DNA of 64,000 bases from Streptococcus peroris ATCC 700780 (lineage in GTDB: Bacteria; Bacillota; Bacilli; Lactobacillales; Streptococcaceae): NCBI RefSeq assembly GCF_000187585.1, contig NZ_GL732463.1, forward strand, positions 1,240,944-1,304,943, in the 5' to 3' direction. Positions 30,693-40,179 of this stretch are shown piece by piece. The translations under genes and the position numbers were made by a program. The notes under the pieces are model-generated. The model was not told the DNA's origin and made no database searches. It saw only the letters and a program-made list of their open reading frames with translations. Positions within the stretch are counted from its first letter, which is position 1. The number at the start of each line of letters is the position of its first letter.

Positions 30693-31969
30693 CTAGAGTA
30701 ACTTTTCAAGAGAAATATTATCCTGCTGTAAAGGAAACTCTTTATCAAGCAATATTAAAAAACGGCTTGACAGTTTCTTTACTTCCAAAAAATGACTTTA
30801 ACGAGGTATATGGTGTGGCAACTGTTCAAGTTGGTTCAGTTGACACAGGGTTTACAGCTAAAGATGGAAAAAAGAAATCATATCCTAATGGAATTGCTCA
30901 TTTTTTAGAACATAAACTTTTTGAAAGGGAAAACTCTGAAGATATTATGGCTGCTTTTACTGAACTAGGAGCAGAAAGCAATGCCTTTACAAGCTTTACA
31001 AATACTAGCTATCTATTTTCAACATCTGATCGCGTTATAGAGTGTTTGAATTTGCTTGAAGAACTCGTTACAAGTTTTCATATCACTGAAGAATCAGTTG
31101 AACGTGAAAAGGATATTATCCAGCAAGAGCGCGAAATGTACTGGGATGATCCAGATTCTTGTTTATTCTTTAAAACTCTTGCAAATCTTTATCCGAAAAC
31201 CCCTTTAGCTTCGGATATTGTTGGTACTGAAAAATCTATAGAAGCTATTCGTTTAGAAGATTTACGAGATAATTTTGATGAGTTTTACACTCCTATAAAT
31301 AGCCATATTTTTCTTGTCGGGAATTTTGAGTTAGAATTGATACAGGATTATTTTTCTAATAGAAATACTGGGAATCCGATAGATGAAACTCCGCGAGAAA
31401 AAGTAGCTTTACATCCTGTGAAGAAAGTGGAGAATATTCGTATGGATGTAGCTTCTCCTAAGTTAGCTATTGGAGTTCGAACAAATACTGAGATGGGGGA
31501 TATGGATTGTTATCGATATGGAGTCTTATTGAAGGCGCTATTTACGATGATGTTTGGATGGACGTCAAAACGATTTCAGAATTTGTATGAAACTGGGAAA
31601 CTAGATTCTTCGTTATCCTTGGAAGTTGAAATCAATCGTCGTTTTAATTTCTTAATGTTGACAATGGATACAAAAGAACCTGTGGGCATTTCGCACCAAT
31701 TTCGAAAGGCGATTCAAAATTTTGTAACAGATCCGGATGTGTCAGAAGAGCATCTTGATTTAATAAAGAGTGAAATTTATGGAGAATTTATCCATAATAT
31801 GAATTCTCTAGAATTTATTGCGACTCAGTATCAGTCACATACTGACGAATCAACCTTGTTTGATTTGCCCAAAATTATACAGGAAATAACCTTGGAAGAT
31901 GTTCTAGAGGTAGGGCATCATTTTATCGATAATAGTGAAATAGTTGAGTATACAATTTTTCCACTATGA
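30689..31969 (+). CDS. yfmH: M16-family zinc metallopeptidase (YfmH type)
   Basis: Catalytic partner of the preceding gene. The 426-aa product has the inverted zinc motif HFLEH at about residues 71-75 (GIAHFLEHKLF). The third ligand Glu is expected in the ERE region (KDIIQQEREMYWDDPDS). It starts inside the yfmF stop. The pair precedes rodZ-pgsA, the conserved Firmicutes order (ymfF-ymfH in Bacillus). Confidence 0.88.
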   Translation: MTRVTFQEKYYPAVKETLYQAILKNGLTVSLLPKNDFNEVYGVATVQVGSVDTGFTAKDGKKKSYPNGIAHFLEHKLFERENSEDIMAAFTELGAESNAFTSFTNTSYLFSTSDRVIECLNLLEELVTSFHITEESVEREKDIIQQEREMYWDDPDSCLFFKTLANLYPKTPLASDIVGTEKSIEAIRLEDLRDNFDEFYTPINSHIFLVGNFELELIQDYFSNRNTGNPIDETPREKVALHPVKKVENIRMDVASPKLAIGVRTNTEMGDMDCYRYGVLLKALFTMMFGWTSKRFQNLYETGKLDSSLSLEVEINRRFNFLMLTMDTKEPVGISHQFRKAIQNFVTDPDVSEEHLDLIKSEIYGEFIHNMNSLEFIATQYQSHTDESTLFDLPKIIQEITLEDVLEVGHHFIDNSEIVEYTIFPL

Positions 31970-32016
31970 TTATCAATTAGAGGAATAATATAAACTAGAA
32001 AGAAGGAATGGGAAGT

Positions 32017-32844
32017 ATGAGAAAAAAAACAATCGGTGAAGTTTTGCGTTTAGCAAGAATTAACCAAGGTTTAAGTTTGGAGGAGTTGCAGCGTAAGACA
32101 GATATTCAACTTGATTTGCTAGAGGCCCTAGAATCAGATGATTTTGATAAATTACCTAGTCCTTTTTATGCTCGTTCTTTTTTGAGAAAGTATGCTTGGG
32201 CAGTTGAATTAGATGAAAATATAGTTTTAGACGCTTATGATTCGGGCAGTATGATTACCTATGAAGAGGTTGATGTTGATGAGATAGAGCTATCAGGTCG
32301 TAGACGCTCTAATCGTAAGAAACGTTCTTTTCTTCCACTTTTTTACTTCATTCTATTTTCTTTATCAATTTTACTTTTCGTAACCTACTATGTTTGGAAT
32401 TATATTCAAACACAACCAATAGAGACAACTGCAGCCAACTATAATGTTGTTACGACAACTACAAATGCAACAAGTAGTGAATCAACAACTACTAACCAAA
32501 CCACTAGCACATCAAGTTCGAGCGAGGCATCTACTGTGACTGTTTCAGGTCAAGGAGATGTTATTTCAGCAGAATATAAAACTGCAAAAGATACTGCCGA
32601 ACTTCAATTCTCTGTATCGGATGCGACAAGTTGGATTAGTGTTTCAGATACTAATTTAGCTGGAGGAACGACTCTGGAGCCAAATAATAAAACAGCTAAA
32701 ACAACGGTTTCTAAAGGCTCTCCGGTAACGATTACTTTAGGAGTTGTTAAAGGCGTGAAAATCAAAATCGATAATCAAGAAATTGATACGTCGAAATTAA
32801 CCGGTCAAACTGGATGGATTAGACTAACAGTGAGTTCAAAATAA
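32017..32844 (+). CDS. rodZ: RodZ-like membrane protein with N-terminal helix-turn-helix
   Basis: Bitopic protein linking cytoskeleton or elongation machinery to the envelope. I choose ATG 32017 (275 aa, MRKKTIGEVLRLARINQ), 8 bp after AGAAGGA, rather than ATG 32008. A cytoplasmic Xre-like helix-turn-helix (about 8-70, LEALESDDFDKLPSPFYARS) is followed by a basic stretch and one membrane segment at about residues 105-128. A Thr/Ser-rich linker and a C-terminal DUF4115-like beta domain complete it. It precedes pgsA, as in many Firmicutes. Confidence 0.88.
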   Translation: MRKKTIGEVLRLARINQGLSLEELQRKTDIQLDLLEALESDDFDKLPSPFYARSFLRKYAWAVELDENIVLDAYDSGSMITYEEVDVDEIELSGRRRSNRKKRSFLPLFYFILFSLSILLFVTYYVWNYIQTQPIETTAANYNVVTTTTNATSSESTTTNQTTSTSSSSEASTVTVSGQGDVISAEYKTAKDTAELQFSVSDATSWISVSDTNLAGGTTLEPNNKTAKTTVSKGSPVTITLGVVKGVKIKIDNQEIDTSKLTGQTGWIRLTVSSK

Positions 32845-32855
32845 GGAAGGATAAT

Positions 32856-33395
32856 ATGAAAAAAGAAAATATTCCTAATATACTTACGCTCGGTAGAATT
32901 TTATTTATTCCAATTTTTATTCTCCTTCTATCATTTGAACCGTCTCCTGTGTTACATAAAATAGCAGCAATTATTTTTGCCGTTGCAAGTATCACTGACT
33001 ATCTAGACGGCTATTTAGCTAGAAAATGGAAAGTCGTTAGCAATTTTGGGAAATTCGCTGATCCAATGGCTGATAAGTTGTTGGTTATGTCAGCGTTTAT
33101 TATGTTAGTTGGTCTCGATATGGCTCCTGCTTGGGTGGTGGCTATTATCATTTGTCGTGAACTTGCAGTTACTGGTTTGCGCTTGCTTTTAGTTGAAACC
33201 GGAGGTACTGTTTTAGCTGCAGCAATGCCAGGAAAAATCAAGACATTTAGCCAGATGTTTGCGATTATCTTCTTATTATTCCATTGGAATGTACTTGGTC
33301 AGATAACTCTTTATATTGCCTTGTTCTTTACAGTTTATTCTGGCTATGATTATTTCAAGGGAAGTGCGTATTTGTTTAAAGGAACCTTTCGCTAG
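32856..33395 (+). CDS. pgsA: CDP-diacylglycerol--glycerol-3-phosphate 3-phosphatidyltransferase
   Basis: Integral membrane enzyme of phosphatidylglycerol synthesis. The 179-aa product contains the CDP-alcohol phosphotransferase motif within TDYLDGYLARKW and FGKFADPMADKL (D-G-x2-A-R-x8-G-x3-D-x3-D) at about residues 48-70, plus four to six hydrophobic helices. It lies 11 bp after rodZ and 2 bp before ecfA1. Confidence 0.96.
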   Translation: MKKENIPNILTLGRILFIPIFILLLSFEPSPVLHKIAAIIFAVASITDYLDGYLARKWKVVSNFGKFADPMADKLLVMSAFIMLVGLDMAPAWVVAIIICRELAVTGLRLLLVETGGTVLAAAMPGKIKTFSQMFAIIFLLFHWNVLGQITLYIALFFTVYSGYDYFKGSAYLFKGTFR

Positions 33396-33397
33396 AT

Positions 33398-34225
33398 ATG
33401 GAATCGATTATTGAAATTAAGAATCTGTCATTTCGATACCAGGCAGATCAAGAACACTATGATGTTTATAATATTACGTTTCACGTGAAACGTGGAGAAT
33501 GGTTGTCTATCGTTGGTCATAATGGCAGTGGAAAATCAACGACAGTTCGTTTGATTGACGGCTTGCTCGAGGCTGAGTCTGGAGAAATTTGGATAGATGG
33601 TGATTGCCTAACTCCGGAAAATGTCTGGGAAAAAAGACGTAAGATTGGTATGGTCTTTCAAAACCCTGATAACCAATTCGTAGGAGCGACAGTCGAAGAT
33701 GATGTTGCCTTTGGCCTAGAAAACCAAGGAATCCCACTTGAAGAGATGAAGAAACGAGTTTCTGAGGCTCTATCATTGGTTGGGATGGCTGAATTTGCTA
33801 AAAAGGAACCATCTCGTTTATCAGGCGGTCAGAAACAGAGGGTAGCTATTGCAGGAGTTGTTGCTTTGCGACCAGATATTTTAATCTTGGATGAGGCTAC
33901 AAGTATGTTGGATCCAGAGGGACGCTTAGAGTTGATTAAGATAGTCCAGAAAATTCGTCAAGACCAACATATGACAGTTATCTCCATTACACATGATTTA
34001 GATGAGATTGCTATGAGTGACCGTGTTTTGGTAATGAAAAAAGGAGAAGTTGAGTCAACAAGCACTCCTAGAGAATTATTTTCTAGATCAGATTTAGATC
34101 AAATTGGCTTAGATCAACCCTTTGTCAACCAATTAAAGCAATCACTGCGTGCTAGTGGTTTAAAATTGCCAGAGGACTACCTGACCGAGGAGGAACTTGA
34201 GGAGGCTTTATGGGAATTATTCTAG
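33398..34225 (+). CDS. ecfA1: energy-coupling factor transporter ATPase EcfA1
   Basis: One of two ATPases of the shared ECF module that powers several vitamin or metal S-components. The 275-aa product has Walker [10 protein letters not shown], the Q-loop, signature [13 protein letters not shown] and Walker [13 protein letters not shown]. It overlaps ecfA2 by 16 bp. A parS-like palindrome is embedded in codons 27-32. No S-component gene is in the window, as expected for a group II ECF system. Confidence 0.96.
   Translation: MESIIEIKNLSFRYQADQEHYDVYNITFHVKRGEWLSIVGHNGSGKSTTVRLIDGLLEAESGEIWIDGDCLTPENVWEKRRKIGMVFQNPDNQFVGATVEDDVAFGLENQGIPLEEMKKRVSEALSLVGMAEFAKKEPSRLSGGQKQRVAIAGVVALRPDILILDEATSMLDPEGRLELIKIVQKIRQDQHMTVISITHDLDEIAMSDRVLVMKKGEVESTSTPRELFSRSDLDQIGLDQPFVNQLKQSLRASGLKLPEDYLTEEELEEALWELF
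33477..33492. other. parS-like site inside ecfA1
   Basis: CGTTTCACGTGAAACG is a perfect 16-bp palindrome differing from the parS consensus only at its outermost pair. It encodes TFHVKR in frame, so the motif is kept within coding sequence. It lies about 19 kb from oriC. Confidence 0.85.
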
Positions 34226-35049
34226 ACAATGTTAGTTATACGTATCAGGAAGGAACACCCTTTGCCTCAGCTGCCTTGTCCGATGTCAGTTTGACAATAG
34301 AAGATGGTTCCTATACTGCGATTATTGGGCATACAGGAAGTGGTAAATCCACAATTTTGCAGCTTTTGAATGGGTTACTCGTTCCTACAGAGGGAAGTGT
34401 TCGCGTTTTTGATACATTGATTACACCCACATCAGTTAATAAACAAATTCGTCAAATTCGCAAACAAGTTGGGTTGGTCTTTCAGTTTGCAGAGAATCAA
34501 ATTTTTGAGGAAACAGTTTTGAAAGATGTTGCTTTTGGACCTCAAAATTTTGGGGTTTCTGTAGAAGAGGCAGAGGCTATTGCGCGTGAAAAACTGGCTT
34601 TAGTAGGAATTGATGAATCCCTCTTTGAACGAAGTCCGTTTGAACTTTCAGGTGGTCAGATGAGAAGGGTTGCTATTGCTGGAATTTTAGCAATGGAACC
34701 TAAGATCTTAGTTTTAGATGAGCCAACCGCAGGCTTGGATCCAATTGGTCGAAAAGAGTTGATGAACTTGTTTAAAAAGCTTCATCAAGACGGCATAACG
34801 ATTGTTTTAGTAACCCATCTGATGGATGACGTTGCCGAATTTGCTGACCAAGTATATGTGATGGAAAAAGGAAAGCTAGTGAAAGGTGGGAAACCAAGTC
34901 TTGTCTTTCAACAGGTTGAATTTATGGAAAAAATCCAATTAGGTGTTCCAAAAATTACAAGATTTGCTCAAAGACTAGCTAACAGAGGGTTTTCTTTTAA
35001 ACAATGGCCGATAACGATAGAGGAGTTTAAGGAGTTCATCAATGGATAA
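34210..35049 (+). CDS. ecfA2: energy-coupling factor transporter ATPase EcfA2
   Basis: Second ECF ATPase, forming a heterodimer with EcfA1. The 279-aa product has Walker [10 protein letters not shown], signature [13 protein letters not shown], Walker [13 protein letters not shown], and a C-terminal helical extension. It overlaps ecfA1 upstream by 16 bp and ecfT downstream by 8 bp, so the three subunits are translationally coupled. Confidence 0.96.
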   Translation: MGIILDNVSYTYQEGTPFASAALSDVSLTIEDGSYTAIIGHTGSGKSTILQLLNGLLVPTEGSVRVFDTLITPTSVNKQIRQIRKQVGLVFQFAENQIFEETVLKDVAFGPQNFGVSVEEAEAIAREKLALVGIDESLFERSPFELSGGQMRRVAIAGILAMEPKILVLDEPTAGLDPIGRKELMNLFKKLHQDGITIVLVTHLMDDVAEFADQVYVMEKGKLVKGGKPSLVFQQVEFMEKIQLGVPKITRFAQRLANRGFSFKQWPITIEEFKEFING

Positions 35050-35836
35050 TATGATTTTAGGTCGTTACATACCAGGAAATTCGATTGTTCATCGTCTGGA
35101 TCCTCGTAGTAAGTTAGTGGCGATGATTTTATTAATTATGATTGTTTTTTGGGCTAATAATCCAATAACAAATATAATTCTTTTCGTGGCAACTGGCATC
35201 TTTGTAGCTTTATCAGAAGTTCCCTTATCTTTTTTCATAAAAGGTTTGCGGTCTATGTTTTTTCTGATTGCTTTTACAACTCTTTTTCAACTGTTCTTTA
35301 TATCTGGTGGCGATGTCTTGCTTGAGATTGGGTTTATAAAAATTACAAGTCTTGGGATTGAACAGGCAGGAATTATTTTTTGCCGCTTTGTGTTGATCAT
35401 CTTTTTCTCAACCTTACTTACGTTAACAACCATGCCACTCAGCTTAGCAACAGCAGTTGAATCCTTGCTTGGGCCTTTAAAAAAGCTGAAGGTTCCTGTG
35501 CATGAAGTTGGGCTCATGTTGTCCATGAGTTTACGTTTTGTACCAACCTTAATGGATGATACGATTCGCATTATGAATGCTCAAAAGGCGCGTGGTGTAG
35601 ATTTTGGGGAAGGTAATGTAATCCAAAAGGTTAAGGCTATGATTCCCATTTTGATTCCTTTATTTGCTACAAGTTTGAAACGAGCGGATTCTCTTGCTAC
35701 AGCTATGGAAGCTAGAGGATATCAAGGAGGGAATGGACGTAGTCAGTATCGACAGTTGAAATGGATGAATAAAGATAGTGCAACTCTATTACTTATTTGT
35801 GTTTTGGGTGTTATTCTATTTTTATTGAAATCCTAA
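35042..35836 (+). CDS. ecfT: energy-coupling factor transporter transmembrane protein EcfT
   Basis: Scaffold membrane subunit of the ECF transporter. The 264-aa product has an N-terminal cytoplasmic start (RLDPRSKL), several hydrophobic segments, and two coupling-helix motifs containing ARG ([12 protein letters not shown] and MEARGYQGG). These dock onto EcfA1 and EcfA2. It is the last gene of the ecf trio. Confidence 0.95.
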   Translation: MDNMILGRYIPGNSIVHRLDPRSKLVAMILLIMIVFWANNPITNIILFVATGIFVALSEVPLSFFIKGLRSMFFLIAFTTLFQLFFISGGDVLLEIGFIKITSLGIEQAGIIFCRFVLIIFFSTLLTLTTMPLSLATAVESLLGPLKKLKVPVHEVGLMLSMSLRFVPTLMDDTIRIMNAQKARGVDFGEGNVIQKVKAMIPILIPLFATSLKRADSLATAMEARGYQGGNGRSQYRQLKWMNKDSATLLLICVLGVILFLLKS

Positions 35837-35867
35837 AGTGTAGTATAGAATGAGATAGGGTAGAGGT

Positions 35868-36689
35868 ATGAACCGTTTTAAAAAATCAAAATATATCATT
35901 GTTCTATTTGTCGTTGCATTGATAGTTTCAGCTTTTTTAGTGACGACACGGTCCAGTGCAGTTGTGACAAAGGCTGGAGATGGGATTTCTCTGATTGACA
36001 GAATTGTGCAGAAACCATTTCAATGGTTGGAATCTATAAAGTCTGATTTAGGAAGTTTGACAAGAGCTTATAACGAGAATGAAACTCTCAAAAAAGAATT
36101 CTATCAAATGGAAAAGGAAAAGAATGAAGCGGACCGGTTAAAAGATGAAAATGAACAACTGCGCCAACTGTTAGACATGAAGTCAAAATTAACTGTGACC
36201 AAGCTAATTGCTGCGGATGTCATCATGAGATCTCCGGCAACATGGAGACAAGAATTAACCGTTAATGTTGGCTCACAACAAGAAGCAACAACGAACATGC
36301 TGGTTGTTGCTGGTGGAGGGTTGGTTGGAAGTGTGGAAAGAGTAGAAAACAACTCAACTGTGGTCAATCTATTAACAAATGCTGAAAATACAGAAAAGAT
36401 TTCTGTTAAAATCCAGCATGGTTCTACTAGCATTTATGGGATTATTGTCGGTTACGATAAGGAAAAAGAGCTGCTGAAGGTCAGTCAGTTAAATAGCAAT
36501 GGAGATGTAAGCCAAGGCGATAAAGTGGTAACCGGAGGCTTGGGAAACTTTAACGCTACGGACATCCCTGTCGGAGAAGTCGTATCCGTAACGCATAGTA
36601 ATGACTATCTGGCAAGAGAAGTTATGGTTAAACTGCATACTAATCCAATAAATCTTAAGGTCGTAGAGTTAGTGGGGAATCCGTCATGA
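35868..36689 (+). CDS. mreC: rod shape-determining protein MreC
   Basis: Elongasome component of peripheral peptidoglycan synthesis. The 273-aa product has one N-terminal membrane segment at about residues 9-28. An extracellular coiled coil (about 62-105, AYNENETLKKEFYQMEKE) and paired beta domains with GSVERVENNSTVVNLLT and GDKVVTGG follow. It overlaps mreD by 4 bp. mreB is absent, as is usual for ovoid streptococci. Confidence 0.94.
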   Translation: MNRFKKSKYIIVLFVVALIVSAFLVTTRSSAVVTKAGDGISLIDRIVQKPFQWLESIKSDLGSLTRAYNENETLKKEFYQMEKEKNEADRLKDENEQLRQLLDMKSKLTVTKLIAADVIMRSPATWRQELTVNVGSQQEATTNMLVVAGGGLVGSVERVENNSTVVNLLTNAENTEKISVKIQHGSTSIYGIIVGYDKEKELLKVSQLNSNGDVSQGDKVVTGGLGNFNATDIPVGEVVSVTHSNDYLAREVMVKLHTNPINLKVVELVGNPS

Positions 36690-37180
36690 GACTTTTTAAG
36701 CAGATAGGAATGTTTTTGCTATTGCCCATGATTCTCTTGATAGATAGCCATTTGGGGCAGTTTGTAAATAGCTTTTTCCCACATTTTCAACTTGTTAGCC
36801 ACTTTATCTTTATCTTCCTATTGTTTGAGACGATAGAAGTATCAGAGTATCTATTTTTAGCTTATTGCCTGGCAATAGGACTTTTATATGATATCTACTT
36901 CTTTCATTTGATAGGGATTGCCAGTCTTTTATTCGTGATTATTGGAGCAGTTGTGTATAAAAGGAATTCTGTCATTTTGTTAAATAGATGGACTCGACTA
37001 CTAGCTGTTTTAATGATGACTTTCATATTTGAGTTTGGTAGTTTCCTGCTAGCTCATCTTGTAGGGCTATCTGCTGAGAATCTATCAGTATTCATAGTTT
37101 ATGGTCTAGTTCCTACAATGATATTGAACTGTATATGGATGTTAATTTTCCAATATATTTTTGAAAAAATATATCTATAA
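36686..37180 (+). CDS. mreD: rod shape-determining protein MreD
   Basis: Polytopic partner of MreC. The 164-aa product is almost entirely hydrophobic, with about five membrane segments. It starts at ATG 36686 overlapping mreC (ATGA). The mreCD-pcsB order is conserved in this genus. A terminator follows directly. Confidence 0.9.
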   Translation: MRLFKQIGMFLLLPMILLIDSHLGQFVNSFFPHFQLVSHFIFIFLLFETIEVSEYLFLAYCLAIGLLYDIYFFHLIGIASLLFVIIGAVVYKRNSVILLNRWTRLLAVLMMTFIFEFGSFLLAHLVGLSAENLSVFIVYGLVPTMILNCIWMLIFQYIFEKIYL

Positions 37181-37194
37181 GAAAGAAACAAAAA

Positions 37195-37211
37195 TGTAAT
37201 AAAGGCGTAAT
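37195..37211 (+). promoter_or_regulatory. WalR (VicR) box at pcsB
   Basis: TGTAAT-AAAGG-CGTAAT matches the WalR direct repeat TGTNAN-N5-TGTNAN with one mismatch in the second half. It lies 21 bp upstream of a TATACT -10 (37233-37238). pcsB is a known target of WalRK in pneumococcus. Confidence 0.8.
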
Positions 37212-37231
37212 ATTTATTAAGCCTTTTTTTG
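37200..37231 (+). terminator. mreD terminator overlapping the WalR box
   Basis: AAAGGC and GCCTTT pair around a 14-base loop, followed by a T run up to about 37230. The left arm is also the spacer of the WalR box, so termination and activation signals share sequence. Confidence 0.6.
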
Positions 37232-37232
37232 A

Positions 37233-37238
37233 TATACT
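37233..37238 (+). promoter_or_regulatory. pcsB -10 element
   Basis: TATACT, 36 bp before the pcsB start and downstream of the WalR box. Confidence 0.65.
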
Positions 37239-37273
37239 AGTATTGTCTTTTTAAAGAAGGAGTATTTACATTT

Positions 37274-38485
37274 ATGAAGAAAAAAATCCTAACATCACTT
37301 ATGTTAAGTACAGTATTAGTTTCACAAGTAGCTGTGCTTTCCAGTGTTAAAGCTGAAACAACAGATGAAAAAATTGCTGCTCAGGATAGCAAAATTAGTG
37401 AGTTGACAACGCAACAGAAGGAAGCTCAAAAACAAGTAGATGAGGTTCAAACTAAGGTTACAGCTATTCAAACTGAACAAGAAAAGTTACAAACTGAGAA
37501 TGAAAAACTTCAAGAAGAATCTAAAAAGCTTGAAGGTGAAATCACAGAACTTTCAAAAAATATCGTAGCTCGTAATGAATCACTTGAAAACCAAGCTCGC
37601 AGTGCCCAAACTAGCGGAACTGCTACAAGCTACATTAACACGATTATCAATTCTAACTCAATCACAGAAGCTATTTCTCGTGTAGCAGCTATGAGTGAAA
37701 TCGTATCAGCCAATAACAAGATGTTGGAGCAACAAAAAGAAGATAAGAAAGCTATTTCTGAAAAACAAGTTGCAAACAACGAAGCAATCAATACAGTTAT
37801 TGCAAATCAACAAACGCTTGCTGACGATGCTCAAGCTTTGACAACAAAACAAGCAGAATTGAAAGTAGCTGAGTTAAATCTTGCAGCTGAAAAAGCTACA
37901 GCAGAGAACGATAAAGCTAGCTTGTTAGAGAAGAAAGCCGCAGCGGAGGCAGAAGCCAAAGCCGCAGCAGAAGCAGAGGCAGCTTATAAAGCTAAACAAG
38001 CAAGTCAACAACAGTCGCTTGCAGCTTCAGCTAACACAACTTTTGCTGCACAAGTACAAGCAACTTCAAGCTCTTCTTCATCATCAGATGATGATTCAAG
38101 CTACACACCCGCAGCAACGACTGTAAGTCAACTACCAACTTATAGTTCAAACGCTTCTAGTTACCCTGCAGGTCAATGTACGTGGGGTGCTAAGACCTTG
38201 GCTCCATGGGCTGGTGATTACTGGGGTAATGGTGGTCAGTGGGCTACTAGTGCAGCAGCAGCAGGTTTCCGTACAGGTTCTATACCACAAGTTGGTGCGA
38301 TTGCTTGTTGGGATGATGGTGGCTATGGACACGTAGCGGTTGTTACTGCCGTTGAGTCAACAACACGTATCCAAGTTTCAGAATGTAACTATGATGGTAG
38401 TGGTACTCAACCAATCGGAAATTACCGTGGATGGTTTAATCCTACAGCATCACGTGGTACAGTAAGATACATTTATCCAAACTAA
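37274..38485 (+). CDS. pcsB: peptidoglycan hydrolase PcsB (CHAP domain)
   Basis: Secreted septal hydrolase activated by FtsEX and required for daughter-cell separation. The 403-aa product has a signal peptide ending near SSVKA, then a long coiled coil (about 30-250). An Ala/Glu/Lys-rich segment and Ser-rich linker lead to the C-terminal CHAP domain. Catalytic Cys302 lies in [10 protein letters not shown] and His353 in GYGHVAVV. It is slightly longer than the pneumococcal protein in the linker. It has its own WalR-type promoter and a terminator. Confidence 0.96.
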   Translation: MKKKILTSLMLSTVLVSQVAVLSSVKAETTDEKIAAQDSKISELTTQQKEAQKQVDEVQTKVTAIQTEQEKLQTENEKLQEESKKLEGEITELSKNIVARNESLENQARSAQTSGTATSYINTIINSNSITEAISRVAAMSEIVSANNKMLEQQKEDKKAISEKQVANNEAINTVIANQQTLADDAQALTTKQAELKVAELNLAAEKATAENDKASLLEKKAAAEAEAKAAAEAEAAYKAKQASQQQSLAASANTTFAAQVQATSSSSSSSDDDSSYTPAATTVSQLPTYSSNASSYPAGQCTWGAKTLAPWAGDYWGNGGQWATSAAAAGFRTGSIPQVGAIACWDDGGYGHVAVVTAVESTTRIQVSECNYDGSGTQPIGNYRGWFNPTASRGTVRYIYPN

Positions 38486-38507
38486 TATACTGATTATTAT
38501 TCAATTT

Positions 38508-38534
38508 AGGGTGAGGTTTTATGAATCTCACCCT
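38508..38534 (+). terminator. pcsB terminator
   Basis: AGGGTGAG and CTCACCCT form an eight-pair stem with an 11-base loop. Only two or three T residues follow, so it may be modest in strength. Confidence 0.7.
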
Positions 38535-38691
38535 TTGTATAGTGTTTAAAAAATAAATTTCATCATATCATGATTAGTCATTGACATATTATTTTCATTC
38601 GTTTAGGTAAAACTAGATGAAATATAGAGAATTAGCACATAAACAAGTTGGTGGAGATAAAATAGATTTTAAGAGAGTTGGTACTGGAATT

Positions 38692-39903
38692 ATGTTTACT
38701 TATAAAATGAATGTTGATGTTCAAGAGTGGGATTTATTTTTACAAAATCATCCTCAAGGAAATCTATTGCAAAGTAGTGATTGGTCCAAGATAAAGAATA
38801 CCTGGGGGAATGAGCGAGTTGGGTTTTATAAAGATGACCAATTGGTTGGGGTAGCGAATATTTTAATTCAACCTCTTCCATTAGGGCTTTCTATGTTCTA
38901 TATTCCACGTGGTCCAGTTATTGATTATACTGATAAAGAACTTCTGAAATTTGTACTTTTATCGTTGAAAAAGCTTGCTAAAAAAAGCCGTGCAATAATG
39001 GTTAAATTTGATCCAAGTCTATTTATCAGTCGAACTTTTATTGGTCAAGAATCTGTTCAGGATTCTAGAACTTTAGAAATCGTAGAGGAATTACAGAGGA
39101 ATAAAGTTCATTGGACAGGCTTAACAAAGGATATGGCGGAAAACATACAACCGCGTTTTCAAGCTAATATTCATAAAGAAAATTTCTCACTAGATCAACT
39201 TTCTAAGTCTACTAGACAGGCAATCCGAACTGCAAAAAATAAAGGATTGGAAGTGAAATTTGGCGGACTCGATTTATTAGATGAGTTTTCATTTTTAATG
39301 AAGAAAACAGAGAATCGCAAAAATATTAGTTTACGAGGAAAAGATTATTATCAGAAATTACTGAACACTTATCCTAATCACTCCTTTATCACAATGAGCT
39401 ATATAGATTTGCCTAATAGACTGGAAGAAGTTGAGCAGCAACTTGAAAAGAATCTAAAAATAGCACAGAAATTTACTGATAAAACGAAAGAAGGCAAAAT
39501 AAAAGAGAATCAGCAAGAGAGAAAACGATTAGAGGAAGAAGTTTCTTTTCTTAAGAGTTGTATTGATAGAGGAGATAGTGTTGTTCCACTATCCGCGACT
39601 TTGACGATCGAATTTGGTAAAGCTTCTGAGAACTTATACGCGGGGATGAATGAAGAGTTTAGACACTATCAACCTGCTATTCCAACATGGTTTGAGACTG
39701 CCCAACATTCATTTGAACGTGGGGCAGAGACTCATAATATGGGTGGAATTGAAAATAGTTTAGAAGGTGGGTTATTTAATTTTAAATCTAAATTTAATCC
39801 CACTATAGAGGAATTTGCTGGTGAATTTAATTACCCAACTAGTTCATTGTATTTCTTGTTTAATATAGCCTATAAAATTCGCAAGAAGCTTCGGAGTAGA
39901 TAG
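38692..39903 (+). CDS. FemX/MurM-type aminoacyltransferase
   Basis: Member of the Fem/Mur aminoacyl-tRNA-dependent transferases that add the first residues of the peptidoglycan cross-bridge on lipid II. The start at 38692 (MFTYKMNVDVQEWDLF, 403 aa) fits the family N-terminus; ATG 38617 would add 25 residues with poor similarity. Two GNAT-like halves are visible (FYIPRGPVIDY, and GMNEEFRHYQPAIPTWFETA). A helical-arm insertion rich in Glu/Lys (about residues 268-315) is typical of the family. It is a single gene between pcsB and rpsB. Which residue it transfers cannot be told from sequence. Confidence 0.85.
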   Translation: MFTYKMNVDVQEWDLFLQNHPQGNLLQSSDWSKIKNTWGNERVGFYKDDQLVGVANILIQPLPLGLSMFYIPRGPVIDYTDKELLKFVLLSLKKLAKKSRAIMVKFDPSLFISRTFIGQESVQDSRTLEIVEELQRNKVHWTGLTKDMAENIQPRFQANIHKENFSLDQLSKSTRQAIRTAKNKGLEVKFGGLDLLDEFSFLMKKTENRKNISLRGKDYYQKLLNTYPNHSFITMSYIDLPNRLEEVEQQLEKNLKIAQKFTDKTKEGKIKENQQERKRLEEEVSFLKSCIDRGDSVVPLSATLTIEFGKASENLYAGMNEEFRHYQPAIPTWFETAQHSFERGAETHNMGGIENSLEGGLFNFKSKFNPTIEEFAGEFNYPTSSLYFLFNIAYKIRKKLRSR

Positions 39904-39954
39904 GACAAACTAATTATTTTGTCACTATATTGAATTAAAAAAATTAGCTATTAG

Positions 39955-39990
39955 AGCATCTCAGCAGTATATGTTGAGGTGCTTTTATTT
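39955..39990 (+). terminator. terminator after the FemX-type gene
   Basis: AGCATCTCA and TGAGGTGCT pair (one G-U) around an 11-base loop, followed by TTTATTTT. Confidence 0.75.
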
Positions 39991-40035
39991 TAGAACTTGT
40001 AATTGATGATTCAATGAAAAAAATAAGAATGTTGC

Positions 40036-40064
40036 TTGAAATAACCCTATAATTATGGTAAAAT
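40036..40064 (+). promoter_or_regulatory. rpsB promoter
   Basis: TTGAAA (40036-40041) and extended -10 TGGTAAAAT (-10 hexamer 40059-40064) with a 17-bp spacer. This leaves a leader of about 110 nt before rpsB. Confidence 0.65.
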
Positions 40065-40070
40065 AAAATT

Positions 40071-40179
40071 TGTCGTGTGAACGATAATACTCATTCTTGA
40101 TGAATTGTGAAGCCGTTGCCTTTAGGTCGTTTTGCAAGTTGAAATCAAGAAGAGGAAAAAACAAAAAGGAGAAATACTC
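40071..40179 (+). promoter_or_regulatory. rpsB leader, possible autoregulatory RNA
   Basis: A 5' untranslated region of about 110 nt with several short complementary stretches. Long leaders before ribosomal protein genes often bind the encoded protein. No established motif could be identified by eye, so this is only a candidate. Confidence 0.3.
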
